Below are positions 53,734 through 63,655 of a stretch of DNA of 64,000 bases, piece after piece. The DNA is from Rhodococcoides kroppenstedtii (lineage in GTDB: Bacteria > Actinomycetota > Actinomycetes > Mycobacteriales > Mycobacteriaceae). The stretch covers positions 246,727-310,726 of the forward strand of contig NZ_FOJN01000004.1 in the NCBI RefSeq assembly GCF_900111805.1, in the 5' to 3' direction. A model generated the notes under the pieces. That model was not told the origin of the DNA and made no database searches. It saw nothing but the letters and a program-made list of their open reading frames with translations. Position 1 is the first letter of the stretch; every line of letters begins with the position of its first letter. Position numbers and translations under genes: made by a program.

Positions 53734-55194
53734 ATGGACACGACCACGATCGACACACCCCAGGGCCAGGTGCGCGGACGCACCGAGAACGGTGTCACCG
53801 CGTTCCTCGGGGTGCCCTACGCGGCGGCGCCGTTCGGACCGAACAGGTTTCGAGCACCCACGGCGCCGCCCTCGTGGGACGGGGTGCGGGACGCTCTCGA
53901 TCACGGCGCCACGGTTCCTAAGGTCGGGTACCGGCCGCCGACCAGCGAGATCCTCAGCGAGCCGGAGGTCGCCGGCGACGACTGTCTGAACGTCGCCGTG
54001 TACACCCCGGACCCGGGTGGGTCCGCGCCCGTGTACGTCTGGATCCACGGCGGGGCGTTCGTCAACGGCAGCAACGCCGTTCCGGCCTACGACGGATCGG
54101 CGTTCGCTCGCGACGGCGTGGTCGCGGTGGTGATCAACTACCGCCTCGGTGTCGACGGGTTCGCGCGGATCGACGGCGCTCCGGCCAACCGCGGTCTGCT
54201 CGATCAGGTGGCGGCCCTCGAGTGGGTGCGCGATCACATCGCGGCCTACGGCGGCGACCCGGCGCAGGTGACCGTGGCGGGGGAGTCGGCGGGGGCGATG
54301 AGCGTCGCCACGCTGCTCGCGATGCCCCGCGCCGAGGGCCTGTTCCGCCGCGCGATCCTGCAGAGCGGCGGCGGACACAACGTGATCGCGGAGGAGACCG
54401 CGAGCAGGGTGGCCGCGGCGCTCGCGTCGTCGCTGTCGGTGGAGCCCTCGGTCGACGGCTTCGGATCCGTCTCGGTGGATGCACTGCTGGACGCGCAGCG
54501 GTCGCTGTCGGACCGGGTGGCGGCGGAGGCGGCGTCGGGGGCGTGGGGCGAGCTGGCGCTGAAGATGATGGCCTTCCAGCCCTACGTCGACGGCGACGTG
54601 GTCCCGGCGGAGCCGTACTCGCGCATCGCGGACGGCGCGGGTGCGGAGGTGGAGATCCTGATCGGTACCACCAGCGAGGAGCACGCCTTCTTCCTGGTGC
54701 CCGCGGGCATCGTCCCGCACATCACCGAGGACTATCTCGCGGCGATCCTCGCGGGGTACCGACTGAACCCCGCGGCTCTGGACGTCTACCGCGCGCAGCT
54801 GCCCGACGCCTCGCCGGGCGAGCTGATGATCGCGATCATGACGGACTGGTTCTTCCGGATGCCGGCCGTGCGGATCGCGGAGGCCCACCCCGCGCACGTC
54901 TACGAGTTCACCTGGCGTTCGCCGCTCTTCGACGGGAACCTCGGGGCCTGCCACGCGCTGGAGTTGCCGTTCGTGTTCGACGTGCTGGACAAGCCGGAGA
55001 CCGCCCGCATCACCGGCCCCACACCGCCGCAGGCGCTGGCGGACGAGATGCACCGCGCCTGGGTCGACTTCGTCCGCACCGGCAACCCCGGCTGGGGGCG
55101 GTACGGCACGGCGCGGACGGTGAAGATGTTCCCCGGCACCACGGTCGACGATCCGCGCGCGGCGACGCGGGAGGTGTGGGACGGCGTCCGGTGA
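53734..55194 (+). CDS. Type-B carboxylesterase / lipase
   Basis: A 486-residue esterase of the carboxylesterase type-B family. It has YVWIHGGAFVNGSN (oxyanion hole, near residue 93), nucleophile elbow TVAGESAGAMSV (Ser near residue 187), a Glu in GTTSEEHAF near 313, and His in GACHALELPFVF near 405. There is no signal peptide, so it is intracellular. It is preceded by a small CACA-GTAT-TGTG dyad at 53650. Substrates of the family range from p-nitrobenzyl esters to triacylglycerols. Confidence 0.9.
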   Translation: MDTTTIDTPQGQVRGRTENGVTAFLGVPYAAAPFGPNRFRAPTAPPSWDGVRDALDHGATVPKVGYRPPTSEILSEPEVAGDDCLNVAVYTPDPGGSAPVYVWIHGGAFVNGSNAVPAYDGSAFARDGVVAVVINYRLGVDGFARIDGAPANRGLLDQVAALEWVRDHIAAYGGDPAQVTVAGESAGAMSVATLLAMPRAEGLFRRAILQSGGGHNVIAEETASRVAAALASSLSVEPSVDGFGSVSVDALLDAQRSLSDRVAAEAASGAWGELALKMMAFQPYVDGDVVPAEPYSRIADGAGAEVEILIGTTSEEHAFFLVPAGIVPHITEDYLAAILAGYRLNPAALDVYRAQLPDASPGELMIAIMTDWFFRMPAVRIAEAHPAHVYEFTWRSPLFDGNLGACHALELPFVFDVLDKPETARITGPTPPQALADEMHRAWVDFVRTGNPGWGRYGTARTVKMFPGTTVDDPRAATREVWDGVR

Positions 55195-55280
55195 CAGTGT
55201 TCGTGCGAAGTCCATGCGTTCGTCGAACGAGCGTCCGTGCGTACGACGTGGCCGGTCGGCGCTCGTGAGAAACTGACGCC

Positions 55281-56036
55281 ATGAGCATCGGAACTCTGAT
55301 CCTTCTGCGCCACGGCGAGAGCGAATGGAACGCGTCCAACCAGTTCACCGGGTGGCAGGACGTGCGCCTGACCGAGAAGGGCGAGGCCGAGGGGCGGCGC
55401 GCCGGTGAACTGCTCAAGGACGCCGGGGTGCTGCCGGACGTGCTGTACACCTCGCTGCTGCGCCGCGCGATCAGCACCGCGAACCTCGCGCTGGACGCGG
55501 CCGATCGGCATTGGATCCCGGTGGTGCGCGACTGGCGTCTCAACGAGCGCCACTACGGCGCGCTGCAGGGTCTGAACAAGGCGGAGACGAAGGAGAAGTT
55601 CGGCGACGAGCAGTTCATGCTGTGGCGCCGCAGCTACGACACCCCGCCCCCGCCGATCGAGGCCGGCAGCGAGTACAGCCAGGACGCCGATCCCCGCTAC
55701 GCGGACCTCGAGACGGTCCCGCTCACGGAGTGCCTGAAGGACGTCGTCGAGCGGTTCGTTCCGTACTACGAGGAGACGATCGTCCCCGAGCTGCGTGCGG
55801 GTCGCACGGTCATGGTGGCCGCGCACGGCAACTCGTTGCGCGCATTGGTGAAGTACCTCGACGGCATCTCCGACGCCGACATCGCCGCGCTCAACATCCC
55901 CACCGGCATCCCGCTGCAGTACGACCTCACCGAGTCCGGCGACAAGCTCGTCCCGACGACGCCCGGTGGCGTCTACCTCGATCCGGAGGCCGCTGCGGCG
56001 GGCGCGGCCGCCGTGGCGAACCAGGGCGGAAAGTAG
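55281..56036 (+). CDS. gpmA: 2,3-bisphosphoglycerate-dependent phosphoglycerate mutase
   Basis: A 251-residue glycolytic enzyme interconverting 3- and 2-phosphoglycerate. The phospho-histidine motif [10 protein letters not shown] has His at residue 11, and the second catalytic His is in [11 protein letters not shown] near 185; [13 protein letters not shown] and [10 protein letters not shown] are typical. The ATG at 55281 gives the usual family length. The order gpm-senX3-regX3 is conserved in mycobacteria. A PHO-box-like repeat begins 7 bp after its stop. Confidence 0.96.
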   Translation: MSIGTLILLRHGESEWNASNQFTGWQDVRLTEKGEAEGRRAGELLKDAGVLPDVLYTSLLRRAISTANLALDAADRHWIPVVRDWRLNERHYGALQGLNKAETKEKFGDEQFMLWRRSYDTPPPPIEAGSEYSQDADPRYADLETVPLTECLKDVVERFVPYYEETIVPELRAGRTVMVAAHGNSLRALVKYLDGISDADIAALNIPTGIPLQYDLTESGDKLVPTTPGGVYLDPEAAAAGAAAVANQGGK

Positions 56037-56042
56037 CCCCCA

Positions 56043-56060
56043 CGTGAACGCTGCGCGAAC
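56043..56060. promoter_or_regulatory. PHO-box-like direct repeat upstream of senX3
   Basis: On the minus strand GTTCGCG-N4-GTTCACG, two heptamers with the 11-bp period typical of PhoB/PhoP/RegX3-type binding sites. It is about 82 bp before the senX3 start and 70 bp before its -10. This fits autoregulation by RegX3 or entry of a PhoP-type regulator. Confidence 0.5.
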
Positions 56061-56141
56061 GGGCGTCGGACGCCGTGTGACGTCGGGAAAACCCGGCCCA
56101 CCGTGCGACGACGCCCGTTCCGACCGCCGTACGATTCGCCC

Positions 56142-57302
56142 GTGAACACCCCGACCGTCGTCATCCTCGTCGCCGTCGCGGCGTTCGGTGGCTACCTGGT
56201 CGGTGGCGTGCTGGTGCCCTATCTGACGTCCGTGCGGGCGCAGCGGCTCAAGCGCGAGAACGGGCTGACGATGTCCCAGGTCCTCGACCTCATCGTGCTC
56301 GCCGCGCAGAGCGGGATCGCCGTGGTCGACCAGTTCCACGACGTCGTGCTCTTCAACCCGCGCGCGGAGGAACTGGGCCTGGTGCGGGCTCGCTCGCTCG
56401 ACGAGCGGGCGTGGAAGGCCGCGACCCGCGTCCTCGAGACGGGGGAGGGCGTCGAGGTCGACCTCACGGTCCTCGATCAGCGAGGCCGGCCCGGCATCGC
56501 GGTCCGCGGCACCGCGCAGCTGCTCAGTCGGGAAGACAGACGCTTCGTGGTCCTGTTCGCCGACGACGATTCCGAGCAGGTGCGGATGGAGGCGACCCGT
56601 CGGGACTTCGTCGCCAACGTCAGTCACGAGCTCAAGACCCCGGTGGGGGCCATCGGCCTGCTGGCGGAGGCCCTGCTGGAATCGGCCGACGATCCGGCGT
56701 CGGTGCATCACTTCGGCGAGCGCATGCTCGACGAGTCCACCCGGCTCGGCAACATGGTCAGCGAGCTGATCTCCCTCTCCCGGCTGCAGGGCGCCGAGAA
56801 GTTGCCCGATCTCGACGTGGTCGACGTCGACACCGTCGTGCGCAACGCCCTCGCCCGCTCGGAGCTGAAGGCCCAGGCCGCGGGCATCACGGTCACCACC
56901 GATCACCCCAGCGGGCTCGAGGTGCTGGGGGATCAGACACTCCTGGTGACGGCCCTGTCGAACCTCGTGGAGAACGCCATCGCCTACTCCCCGCAGGGAG
57001 CGCCGGTCACGGTCACCCGCTCCCAGCGCGACGTCGACGGCCAGCGCATGGTGGCGCTGTCGGTGACGGACCGCGGCATCGGCATCGCCAAGGAGCATCA
57101 GGAGCGGGTGTTCGAACGCTTCTTCCGCGTGGACAAGGCCCGGTCGCGTGCGACGGGCGGGACCGGCCTCGGACTCGCGATCGCCAAACACGTCATGGCC
57201 AATCACAACGGCCGCATCGAGCTGTGGAGCAAGCCCGGCACCGGGTCCACCTTCACCCTGCTGATCCCCGCTCACATCGAAGACGACGGAGAACCGTCAT
57301 GA
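56142..57302 (+). CDS. senX3: Phosphate-responsive sensor histidine kinase
   Basis: A 386-residue membrane kinase with two N-terminal hydrophobic stretches forming a short hairpin (about 5-29), a PAS-like domain (about 45-140), a DHp domain with His162 in [12 protein letters not shown], and an ATPase domain (N box [11 protein letters not shown]1 DRGIGIA, G2 GTGLGLAI). It partners RegX3 in phosphate-starvation signalling with the Pst/PhoU system. The GTG at 56142 lies 6 nt after TACGAT (leaderless) and is chosen over a GTG at 56103. It ends 16 bp before regX3. Confidence 0.95.
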   Translation: MNTPTVVILVAVAAFGGYLVGGVLVPYLTSVRAQRLKRENGLTMSQVLDLIVLAAQSGIAVVDQFHDVVLFNPRAEELGLVRARSLDERAWKAATRVLETGEGVEVDLTVLDQRGRPGIAVRGTAQLLSREDRRFVVLFADDDSEQVRMEATRRDFVANVSHELKTPVGAIGLLAEALLESADDPASVHHFGERMLDESTRLGNMVSELISLSRLQGAEKLPDLDVVDVDTVVRNALARSELKAQAAGITVTTDHPSGLEVLGDQTLLVTALSNLVENAIAYSPQGAPVTVTRSQRDVDGQRMVALSVTDRGIGIAKEHQERVFERFFRVDKARSRATGGTGLGLAIAKHVMANHNGRIELWSKPGTGSTFTLLIPAHIEDDGEPS

Positions 57303-57318
57303 CCGCAAAGGACATCCC

Positions 57319-58002
57319 GTGACGAGTGTGCTGATCGTCGAGGACGAGGAATCGTTGGCCGACCCGTTGGCCTTCCTGCTGCGCAAGGAAGGGTTCGAGG
57401 CGACGGTGGTGGGCGACGGCCCGTCCGCACTGGCCGAGTTCGACCGGTCCGGGGCGGACATCGTCCTGCTCGACCTCATGCTGCCCGGCATGAGCGGCAC
57501 GGACGTCTGCAAGCACCTGCGGAGCCGCTCGGGCGTGCCGGTCATCATGGTCACCGCCCGCGACAGCGAGATCGACAAGGTCGTCGGCCTCGAGCTGGGA
57601 GCGGACGACTACGTCACCAAGCCGTACTCCTCGCGCGAGCTGATCGCGCGGATCCGGGCCGTGCTGCGCCGCGGCGCCGACACCGAGGAGATCGACGACA
57701 CCTCCGTCCTGTCCGCCGGCCCGGTGCGGATGGACGTCGAGCGGCACGTGGTGCAGGTGAACGGTGAGACGATCACCCTTCCGCTCAAGGAGTTCGACCT
57801 GCTCGAGTACCTGCTGCGCAACTCCGGTCGTGTGCTGACGCGCGGTCAGTTGATCGACCGGGTGTGGGGCGCGGACTACGTCGGCGACACCAAGACGCTC
57901 GACGTGCACGTCAAGCGGCTGCGCTCGAAGATCGAGGCGGACCCGGCCAAGCCGGTGCACCTGGTCACCGTGCGCGGACTGGGCTACAAGCTCGAGGAGT
58001 AG
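57319..58002 (+). CDS. regX3: Response regulator RegX3
   Basis: A 227-residue OmpR/PhoB-type regulator. The receiver domain has Asp52 (VLLDLMLPGMSG) as phospho-acceptor, Thr in VMVTARD and Lys in VTKPYS. The C-terminal winged helix carries LPLKEFDLLEYLLRNSGRVL, followed by the recognition helix VDVHVKRLRSKIE-like region (about 200-213). It activates phosphate-acquisition genes in mycobacteria. It starts with a GTG just after senX3. It converges with the next gene, 16 bp apart. Confidence 0.96.
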   Translation: MTSVLIVEDEESLADPLAFLLRKEGFEATVVGDGPSALAEFDRSGADIVLLDLMLPGMSGTDVCKHLRSRSGVPVIMVTARDSEIDKVVGLELGADDYVTKPYSSRELIARIRAVLRRGADTEEIDDTSVLSAGPVRMDVERHVVQVNGETITLPLKEFDLLEYLLRNSGRVLTRGQLIDRVWGADYVGDTKTLDVHVKRLRSKIEADPAKPVHLVTVRGLGYKLEE

Positions 58003-58018
58003 CCCGGCAGGTGCGGCC

Positions 58019-58864
58019 TCAGGTCCGGGAGGCCTCGCGCGTGGCGGGATGGACGGCGATCAGGCCCAGCCCCTCCCGCCGACGGCACAGCGCCGCGAGC
58101 TCGGTGTAGACGTCGATGCCGAGGAGCTCGGTGAGTTCCGGAGCGTAGGACTGCCACACGGGCTTGCTGCCCACGTGCGCGTCGGGGGACCCGGTGCAGT
58201 ACCAGGACAGGTCGGCGCCGCCCTCGCCCCAGCCGCGCCGGTCGTACTCGCCCACCACGGTCTGCAGGATCTCGACGCCGTCGGGGCGGGTGACCCAGTC
58301 CTGGGTGCGTCGGACGGGCAACTGCCAGCAGACGTCGGGCTTGACGGTCAGCGGTTCGACGCCGGTGCGCAGCGCCATGCGGTGCAGGGCGCAGCCGATC
58401 CCGCCGGCGAAGCCCGGCCGGTTGAGGAAGATGCACGCGTCCTTGTACTTCCGGGTGCGCACCGCCTGCTCGCCCTCGAGGTCGTCGATCTCGGTGTAGC
58501 CCTTCTTGCCGTGGCCCTTGTCGAAGAACTGCCAGTCCTCCTCCGTCAGCATCGCCACGGACCGATCGAGCTTGGCCCGATCGTCGTCGTCGGAGAGGAA
58601 CGCGCCGTGCGAGCAGCAGCCGTCGTCCGGCCGGCCCGGCACCGTGCCCTGGCAGGCGGGGGTGTCGAAGACGCAGGTCCACCGCGACAGCAACCACGTC
58701 ATGTCGACGCGAACGAGGTGGGCGGGGTCGGTGGGATCGGTGAACTCCACCCACTCGCGCGGGAAGTCGGGCGGCACCTCGGGCGCCGGATCCAGCTTGG
58801 CCGTCGCCACCGGTTCCAGCACGTCGGCCGGACGCTCGGTGACATCCTTCGGAGCACGTGTCAC
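58019..58864 (-). CDS. Conserved Cys-rich protein (Rv0495c type)
   Basis: A 281-residue conserved actinobacterial protein of unknown function. It carries several cysteines that could bind metal: [40 protein letters not shown] and SWYCTG. The pattern recalls DUF3109/YkgJ-like cysteine clusters, so an Fe-S or zinc site is plausible. The open frame runs into the ppx start, and I start at the GTG at 58864 ([12 protein letters not shown] follows). It is divergent from ppx by only 34 bp. Confidence 0.8.
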   Translation of the reverse strand: MTRAPKDVTERPADVLEPVATAKLDPAPEVPPDFPREWVEFTDPTDPAHLVRVDMTWLLSRWTCVFDTPACQGTVPGRPDDGCCSHGAFLSDDDDRAKLDRSVAMLTEEDWQFFDKGHGKKGYTEIDDLEGEQAVRTRKYKDACIFLNRPGFAGGIGCALHRMALRTGVEPLTVKPDVCWQLPVRRTQDWVTRPDGVEILQTVVGEYDRRGWGEGGADLSWYCTGSPDAHVGSKPVWQSYAPELTELLGIDVYTELAALCRRREGLGLIAVHPATREASRT

Positions 58865-58898
58865 AGGCCACGACGCTAGACCCAGTACGGTGTTCGAT

Positions 58899-59855
58899 GT
58901 GCGGCTAGGGGTGCTCGACGTCGGAAGCAACACCGTTCATCTCCTCGTGGTCGACGCCCATCGTGGTGGTCACCCGACACCGATGAGCTCCACCAAGGCT
59001 GCGCTGCGCCTCGCGGAGAACACGGACGACGCGGGCGACATCACCGCCCAGGGCGCCGACCGACTCATGCGGACCGTGGCCGATTTCGCCGGAATCGCCC
59101 GATCGTCCGGCTGCGGTGAACTCATGGCCTTCGCGACGTCCGCGGTGCGCGACGCGCGCAACTCCGACGCCGTGCTCGGCCGCGTGCGCGACGAGACCGG
59201 TGTCGACCTGCAGGTTCTCTCCGGCGAGGACGAGTCGCGTCTGACGTTCCTCGCCGTGCGCCGCTGGTTCGGCTGGAGCGCCGGCCGGATCCTCGACCTC
59301 GACATCGGCGGCGGATCGCTCGAACTCAGCACGGGTATCGACGAGAACCCCGACGTCGCGATGTCCCTCCAACTCGGCGCCGGGCGCCTCACCCGCGACT
59401 GGCTGGACGAGGACCCGCCGGGCAAACGTCGCGTCGCCGTCCTGCGGGACTGGCTCGACGCCGAACTGGTGGAACCGGCGAAGGCCGTCCTCGCCCCCGG
59501 GCTGCCGGACCGTGCCGTGGGAACGTCGAAGACCTTCCGTTCGTTGGCCAGACTGACCGGAGCGGCACCGTCGGCGGCCGGCCCGCGGGTCAAGCGCACG
59601 CTGACCGCGGACGGCCTCCGTCAGGTGATCTCCTTCATCTCGAGAATGACGGCGGCGGATCGCGCCGAGCTCGAGGGAGTCAGCGCCGACCGGTCACGGC
59701 AGATGGTGGCGGGCGCGTTGGTGGCCGAGGCGGCCATGCGCGCGCTGTCACTCGACACCCTCGAGATCTGCCCGTGGGCGCTGCGTGAGGGGCTGATCCT
59801 GCGCAAGCTGGACACCGAGTCGTTCGGTGACGTCGTGCCGACGACGGCGACGTGA
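58899..59855 (+). CDS. ppx: Ppx/GppA family exopolyphosphatase
   Basis: A 318-residue ASKHA-fold phosphatase releasing phosphate from polyphosphate or hydrolysing (p)ppGpp precursors. The phosphate-1 motif [18 protein letters not shown] (residues 7-24) and phosphate-2 motif [11 protein letters not shown] (about 138-148) are intact. It lacks the C-terminal HD domain of longer enzymes, like the M. tuberculosis single-domain PPX (Rv0496). The GTG at 58899 is 7 nt after TACGGT, so the transcript is probably leaderless. Confidence 0.93.
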   Translation: MRLGVLDVGSNTVHLLVVDAHRGGHPTPMSSTKAALRLAENTDDAGDITAQGADRLMRTVADFAGIARSSGCGELMAFATSAVRDARNSDAVLGRVRDETGVDLQVLSGEDESRLTFLAVRRWFGWSAGRILDLDIGGGSLELSTGIDENPDVAMSLQLGAGRLTRDWLDEDPPGKRRVAVLRDWLDAELVEPAKAVLAPGLPDRAVGTSKTFRSLARLTGAAPSAAGPRVKRTLTADGLRQVISFISRMTAADRAELEGVSADRSRQMVAGALVAEAAMRALSLDTLEICPWALREGLILRKLDTESFGDVVPTTAT

Positions 59856-59934
59856 CCGGGCGAGTGGCCCCACCGGAACCGAACGACCGAGACCGACCGA
59901 CGAGAACGACCAGGTGAGTGAGACAGGGCGCGAG

Positions 59935-60897
59935 ATGACCGACGACAACACAGGCGGCACCACCGGCCCGGTGTCGGTGGCGGAACTGCTCGCCCGCAAC
60001 GGCGCGACCGTGGGCACGGGCGGCCGCCGCCGCCGCGGCATGGCCGGCGGCATCTCGGTCGCCGAGCTGACCGGTGAGATTCCCGTCATCCGGGACGAGG
60101 CGCCGGCCGACGAGGACCGGGCCGACGAGGACCGGGCCGACGAGAACAGGGTCGACGAGGACCGCACCGAGGAGACCCCGGCCGTCGCCGAGGAGCACCC
60201 GGTCGAGACGGAGACCGAGCCGGTGGCGGAGTCCCAGCCGGAGACCGAGCCGGTGGCGGAGTCCCAGCCGGAGCCCGAGCCGGTGGTGGAGCCCGAACCG
60301 GAGCCGGTGGCCGAGACGGAGACCCGTCGTCGTCCCACCCCGGCCTTCGTCCCGCAGGAGGAGCCCGCCCTCTTCTCGGGCGCCCCCAGCGTGGCGGGGG
60401 ACCGGCTGCGCGACTCCGTCGCGCGCCCGGACCGGCGTGCGGAGCCTGAACCGGAGCTCGAGCCGGAGCCCGAACCCCAGCCCGAGCTGGATCTCGGCCT
60501 CGAGCAGGACGCCGAGCCGGAGACCACCGTGCTCACCCGCGTCGACGCCGACGTCGAGGCAGCTGCCGACGCAGAGACGGACAGCGAGACCGCGCCCGAC
60601 GAGGCGGCGGACACCCCCGCTCCCGCCCGGTCGCGCGGACCGGTCCGGCAGTGGTTGTCGCTGGTGGGGCAGGGCGCCGTCGCGATCGTGCTCGGCGCGC
60701 TGCTGTTCAAGGGCTTCGAGCGGCTGTGGGAGATGCTCCCGTGGGTCGCGCTGGTGCTGGCGTTCTTCGTGATCGTCGGTCTGGTGGCCGTGGTGCGTGT
60801 GCTGCGCCGCACCGACGACATCGTCTCGATCCTGCTCGCGGTGGTGGTGGGTGTGTTCGTCACGCTGGGCCCGCTGGCCTTCATGCTGTCCACATGA
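59935..60897 (+). CDS. Pro/Glu-rich membrane protein (Rv0497 type)
   Basis: A 320-residue protein with an N-terminal double motif SVAELLARNG and SVAELTGEIPVI (residues 13-50), a long low-complexity region of Glu-Pro-Val repeats (about 55-225), and a C-terminal membrane part with two or three hydrophobic spans (about 240-320). The repeats include nearly identical ADEDR and ETEPVAESQP units. The same architecture occurs after ppx in mycobacteria. Start may be the ATG here or a GTG at 59914. Function unknown, with envelope location probable. Confidence 0.82.
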   Translation: MTDDNTGGTTGPVSVAELLARNGATVGTGGRRRRGMAGGISVAELTGEIPVIRDEAPADEDRADEDRADENRVDEDRTEETPAVAEEHPVETETEPVAESQPETEPVAESQPEPEPVVEPEPEPVAETETRRRPTPAFVPQEEPALFSGAPSVAGDRLRDSVARPDRRAEPEPELEPEPEPQPELDLGLEQDAEPETTVLTRVDADVEAAADAETDSETAPDEAADTPAPARSRGPVRQWLSLVGQGAVAIVLGALLFKGFERLWEMLPWVALVLAFFVIVGLVAVVRVLRRTDDIVSILLAVVVGVFVTLGPLAFMLST

Positions 60898-61793
60898 CGG
60901 TGCCACCGAGTCGGCCGACGACTCCGGTCGGGCTGTCGACGGCGTCGGTCTATCCGCAGAACACCGAGTCCGCGTTCCGGTTCGCCGCCGAGCTCGGGTA
61001 CGACGGCGTCGAGCTGATGGTGTGGGCCGAGCCGATCAGTCAGGACCCCGCGGCGATTCGCCGTCTCTCCCGCACCTACGGCGTTCCGGTGCTGGCCGTG
61101 CACGCGCCGTGCCTGCTCATCACCCAGCGAGTGTGGGGGTCGGACCCGGTGGCGAAGCTGGCCAAGACGGTCCACGCCGCCGAGGCGCTGGGTGCGCGCA
61201 CCGTGGTGGTGCACCCGCCGTTCCGGTGGCAGCGCGCGTACGTCGATGGCTTCGCCGAGCAGACGGCGGAGCTCGAGGAGGCGTCCGACGGTGTCGTGGT
61301 GGCCGTGGAGAACATGTTCCCGATGCGGCTCGATCGACTGTTCGGCGCGGTGACCGGCTCGGCGCGGCGCCTGGAGCGGCGTGGCGGTCGGCCGGGACTG
61401 GGCGTATCCGCCTTCGCGCCGTCGTACGACCCGACGGACGTCGGCTTCGCGCACTACACACTGGACTTCTCGCACACCGCGACGTCGGGACTCGACGCCG
61501 TCGACCTCGCCGACCGCATGGGTCGCGGGCTCGCACACTTCCATCTCGCGGACGGCCGCGGCGCGTCCGTCGACGAACACCTGGTGCCCGGTGACGGCAC
61601 CCAGCCCGTCGCGCAGGTCCTGCGCCGCGTCGCCGAGCGAGGCTTCGACGGGCAGGCGGTGGTGGAGATCAACACCCAGAACGCCCGCACGGCGGCCGAG
61701 CGCTCCACCGCCCTCGAACGGTCGCTCGCCTTCGCCCGCACCCACCTCGGCCGGCCCTCACGGTCCGCCCCGGCAGAACCGAGTACGTCGTGA
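60894..61793 (+). CDS. Sugar-phosphate isomerase/epimerase-like TIM-barrel protein (Rv0498 type)
   Basis: A 299-residue xylose-isomerase-like TIM barrel (VGLSTASVYPQNTESAFRFA, LGYDGVELMVW, VHPPFRWQ, VAVENMFPMRL, HFHLADGRG, VVEINTQNA). Metal-binding Glu, Asp and His residues are located at strand ends as in AP-endonuclease-2/epimerase relatives. It overlaps the previous gene by 4 bp (ATGA) and the next by 4 bp (GTGA), so it is in one operon. The substrate is unknown. Confidence 0.87.
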   Translation: MTVPPSRPTTPVGLSTASVYPQNTESAFRFAAELGYDGVELMVWAEPISQDPAAIRRLSRTYGVPVLAVHAPCLLITQRVWGSDPVAKLAKTVHAAEALGARTVVVHPPFRWQRAYVDGFAEQTAELEEASDGVVVAVENMFPMRLDRLFGAVTGSARRLERRGGRPGLGVSAFAPSYDPTDVGFAHYTLDFSHTATSGLDAVDLADRMGRGLAHFHLADGRGASVDEHLVPGDGTQPVAQVLRRVAERGFDGQAVVEINTQNARTAAERSTALERSLAFARTHLGRPSRSAPAEPSTS

Positions 61794-62644
61794 CCGATGC
61801 CCCGTTCCGAGACCTGACGACGCTGGAGCGGGTCGAGACCGACGTCTTCGCGGGCACGATCGATCCGACGTGGACCATCGGACCCAAGGTGCACGGCGGC
61901 GCGATGATGGCGGTGTGTGCCGCGGCCGCGTCGCAGCGTCTCGCGAGTGACGACGACCCGGCCGTGCTCTCGCCGCTCGCGGTGAGTGCGAGTTACCTCG
62001 CGGCGCCCGATCCCGGTCCGGTGACCGTCACCACGACGATCCACAAGCGCGGTCGCCGCGTCGCCCACGTCGACGCCGTCCTGAGCCAGGGCGACCGACC
62101 CGCCGTGCGGTGCGTCGTCACCCTGGGCACACCGGACACCGCCGCGCCGGTTCACCGGGAGCACGACGGGCCGCTCGCGTCCGCCCTGGCGATGGACCCG
62201 ACCCCGCCGGACGCCGCCGCCCGCGTCGCGCCCGGACATCCGATGGCCGACGTCGTCCACGTCGCCCGCGGCTGCGACATGCGGCTCGATCCGACCGCCG
62301 CGTATTTCCTCACGGGCGCACAGGGATCCGCCGAGATCCGCATGTGGGTGCGCCCGCGACCGGACGACGAGGACGATCCCGCCACCGCCGCGCTCTTCGC
62401 CGTCATGACGGGCGACATCTGCCCGCCGGTCACGATGAACCGCGGGCTGTTCGGGTGGGCGCCGACGGTGCAGTTGACGACGTACCTGCGCCGCACCCCG
62501 ACGCCGGGATGGCTGCGCGTGACGTCCTCGTCGGCCGTCGTCGGGGGACAGTGGTTCGAGGAGGACCACACCGTCGTCGACGAGACCGGCGCGCTGGTGG
62601 TGCAGAGCCGTCAGCTGGCGATGGTGCCGCTCCCGCAGGCCTGA
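61790..62644 (+). CDS. Acyl-CoA thioesterase-like protein (Rv0499 type)
   Basis: A 284-residue protein with a tandem hot-dog thioesterase arrangement: an N-terminal half (WTIGPKVHGGAMMAVCAAAA, VSASYLAAPDPGPVTVTTTI) and a C-terminal half (MTGDICPPVTMNRG, WAPTVQLTTYLRRTP). It probably hydrolyses acyl-CoA esters. The GTG start overlaps the previous stop. It is followed by proC at 25 bp. Gene order is as in mycobacteria. Chain-length preference cannot be deduced. Confidence 0.83.
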   Translation: MTDAPFRDLTTLERVETDVFAGTIDPTWTIGPKVHGGAMMAVCAAAASQRLASDDDPAVLSPLAVSASYLAAPDPGPVTVTTTIHKRGRRVAHVDAVLSQGDRPAVRCVVTLGTPDTAAPVHREHDGPLASALAMDPTPPDAAARVAPGHPMADVVHVARGCDMRLDPTAAYFLTGAQGSAEIRMWVRPRPDDEDDPATAALFAVMTGDICPPVTMNRGLFGWAPTVQLTTYLRRTPTPGWLRVTSSSAVVGGQWFEEDHTVVDETGALVVQSRQLAMVPLPQA

Positions 62645-62669
62645 TCGGCGCCGTGAGAACCTGTCACCC

Positions 62670-63503
62670 ATGACGAGAATCGCGGTGATCGGTGGCGGCC
62701 GAATCGGAGAGGCGTTGATCGCCGGGCTGATCGAGGGGGGACTGCCGACGGGCTCGGTGGTGCTGGCGGAGAAGCATCCGGCGCGCGCCGAGGCCGTGGC
62801 GACGCAGTTCGGCATCCGTGCGACCAGCGTGGTCGACGCCGTGGAGGGCGCCGACGTCATCGTCGTCGCGGTCAAGCCGGACGACGTGGACTCCGTCGTC
62901 ACCCAGATGTCGAAGGCCGAGCTCAACGGCGAGCGCGAGCAGATCGTGGTCTCGATGGCCGCGGGAGTGCCGGCGTCGCGGTACGAGCCCAAGCTGCCCG
63001 CGGGCATCCCGATCGTGCGGGTCATGCCCAACACCCCCATGCTCGTCGGCGAGGCGATGAGCGTGCTGGCCCCGGGTCGGCACGCGCGGTCAGAGCACAT
63101 CGAGGCCGTCCGCAAGCTGCTGGGCACCGTCGGCCGCACCGCCGTGGTCGCCGAGGACAAGATCGACGCGGTGACGGCGGTGTCCGGTTCCGGGCCCGCC
63201 TACTTCTTCCTCATGGCCGAGGCCATGGTGGACGCGGCCGTCGGGCTGGGTCTGACACGCGAGACGGCGACGACGCTGGTGACGCAGACCATGGTGGGCT
63301 CGGCCGCGATGCTCGACCGGTCCGACGAGTCGGCCACCGAGCTCCGCGCCGGGGTCACCTCGCCGGGGGGAACGACGGCCGCCGCCCTCGCCGAACTGGA
63401 ACGACGCGGGTTCCGCGCCGCGGTGTTGGACGCCGTGGAGGCGGCCAAGGCACGCAGCGTGGTGCTGGGGATCCCGCCCGACGGGACTCCGCTCCTCGGC
63501 TGA
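62670..63503 (+). CDS. proC: Pyrroline-5-carboxylate reductase
   Basis: A 277-residue NADPH enzyme for the last step of proline synthesis. The N-terminal Rossmann motif is VIGGGRIGEALIAGL near residue 5. Others are KPDDVD, VMPNTPMLV near 112, and the catalytic/dimer region AVSGSGPAYFFLMAEA near 170 and LRAGVTSPGGTTAAAL near 230. It ends the run ppx-proC. The next gene, BldC-like, follows in mycobacteria too. Confidence 0.95.
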   Translation: MTRIAVIGGGRIGEALIAGLIEGGLPTGSVVLAEKHPARAEAVATQFGIRATSVVDAVEGADVIVVAVKPDDVDSVVTQMSKAELNGEREQIVVSMAAGVPASRYEPKLPAGIPIVRVMPNTPMLVGEAMSVLAPGRHARSEHIEAVRKLLGTVGRTAVVAEDKIDAVTAVSGSGPAYFFLMAEAMVDAAVGLGLTRETATTLVTQTMVGSAAMLDRSDESATELRAGVTSPGGTTAAALAELERRGFRAAVLDAVEAAKARSVVLGIPPDGTPLLG

Positions 63504-63655
63504 TCGGGTCGGCCCCGTCGGTAATTCGGACGAAATCCACCCCCACCCGTCGCAGAAGTCACAGGTGTCCCGCTAAGCTCGGTCGCAGCACGTGCGTGTC
63601 TGTTCCGCCGGAGGGGAAGCCGGCGGCGCGGACGTGCCGGAGGTATGTGAATTTC

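Noticed and set aside
51952..55215. 1087-residue minus-strand ORF
   Set aside because: Antisense to the acyl-CoA ligase and carboxylesterase, with repetitive Arg/Val/Gly composition and no motif.
60100..60330. Internal repeats in the Rv0497-like gene as a mobile or regulatory repeat
   Set aside because: They are in-frame Glu/Pro/Val codons of a low-complexity protein linker, a usual feature of this gene.
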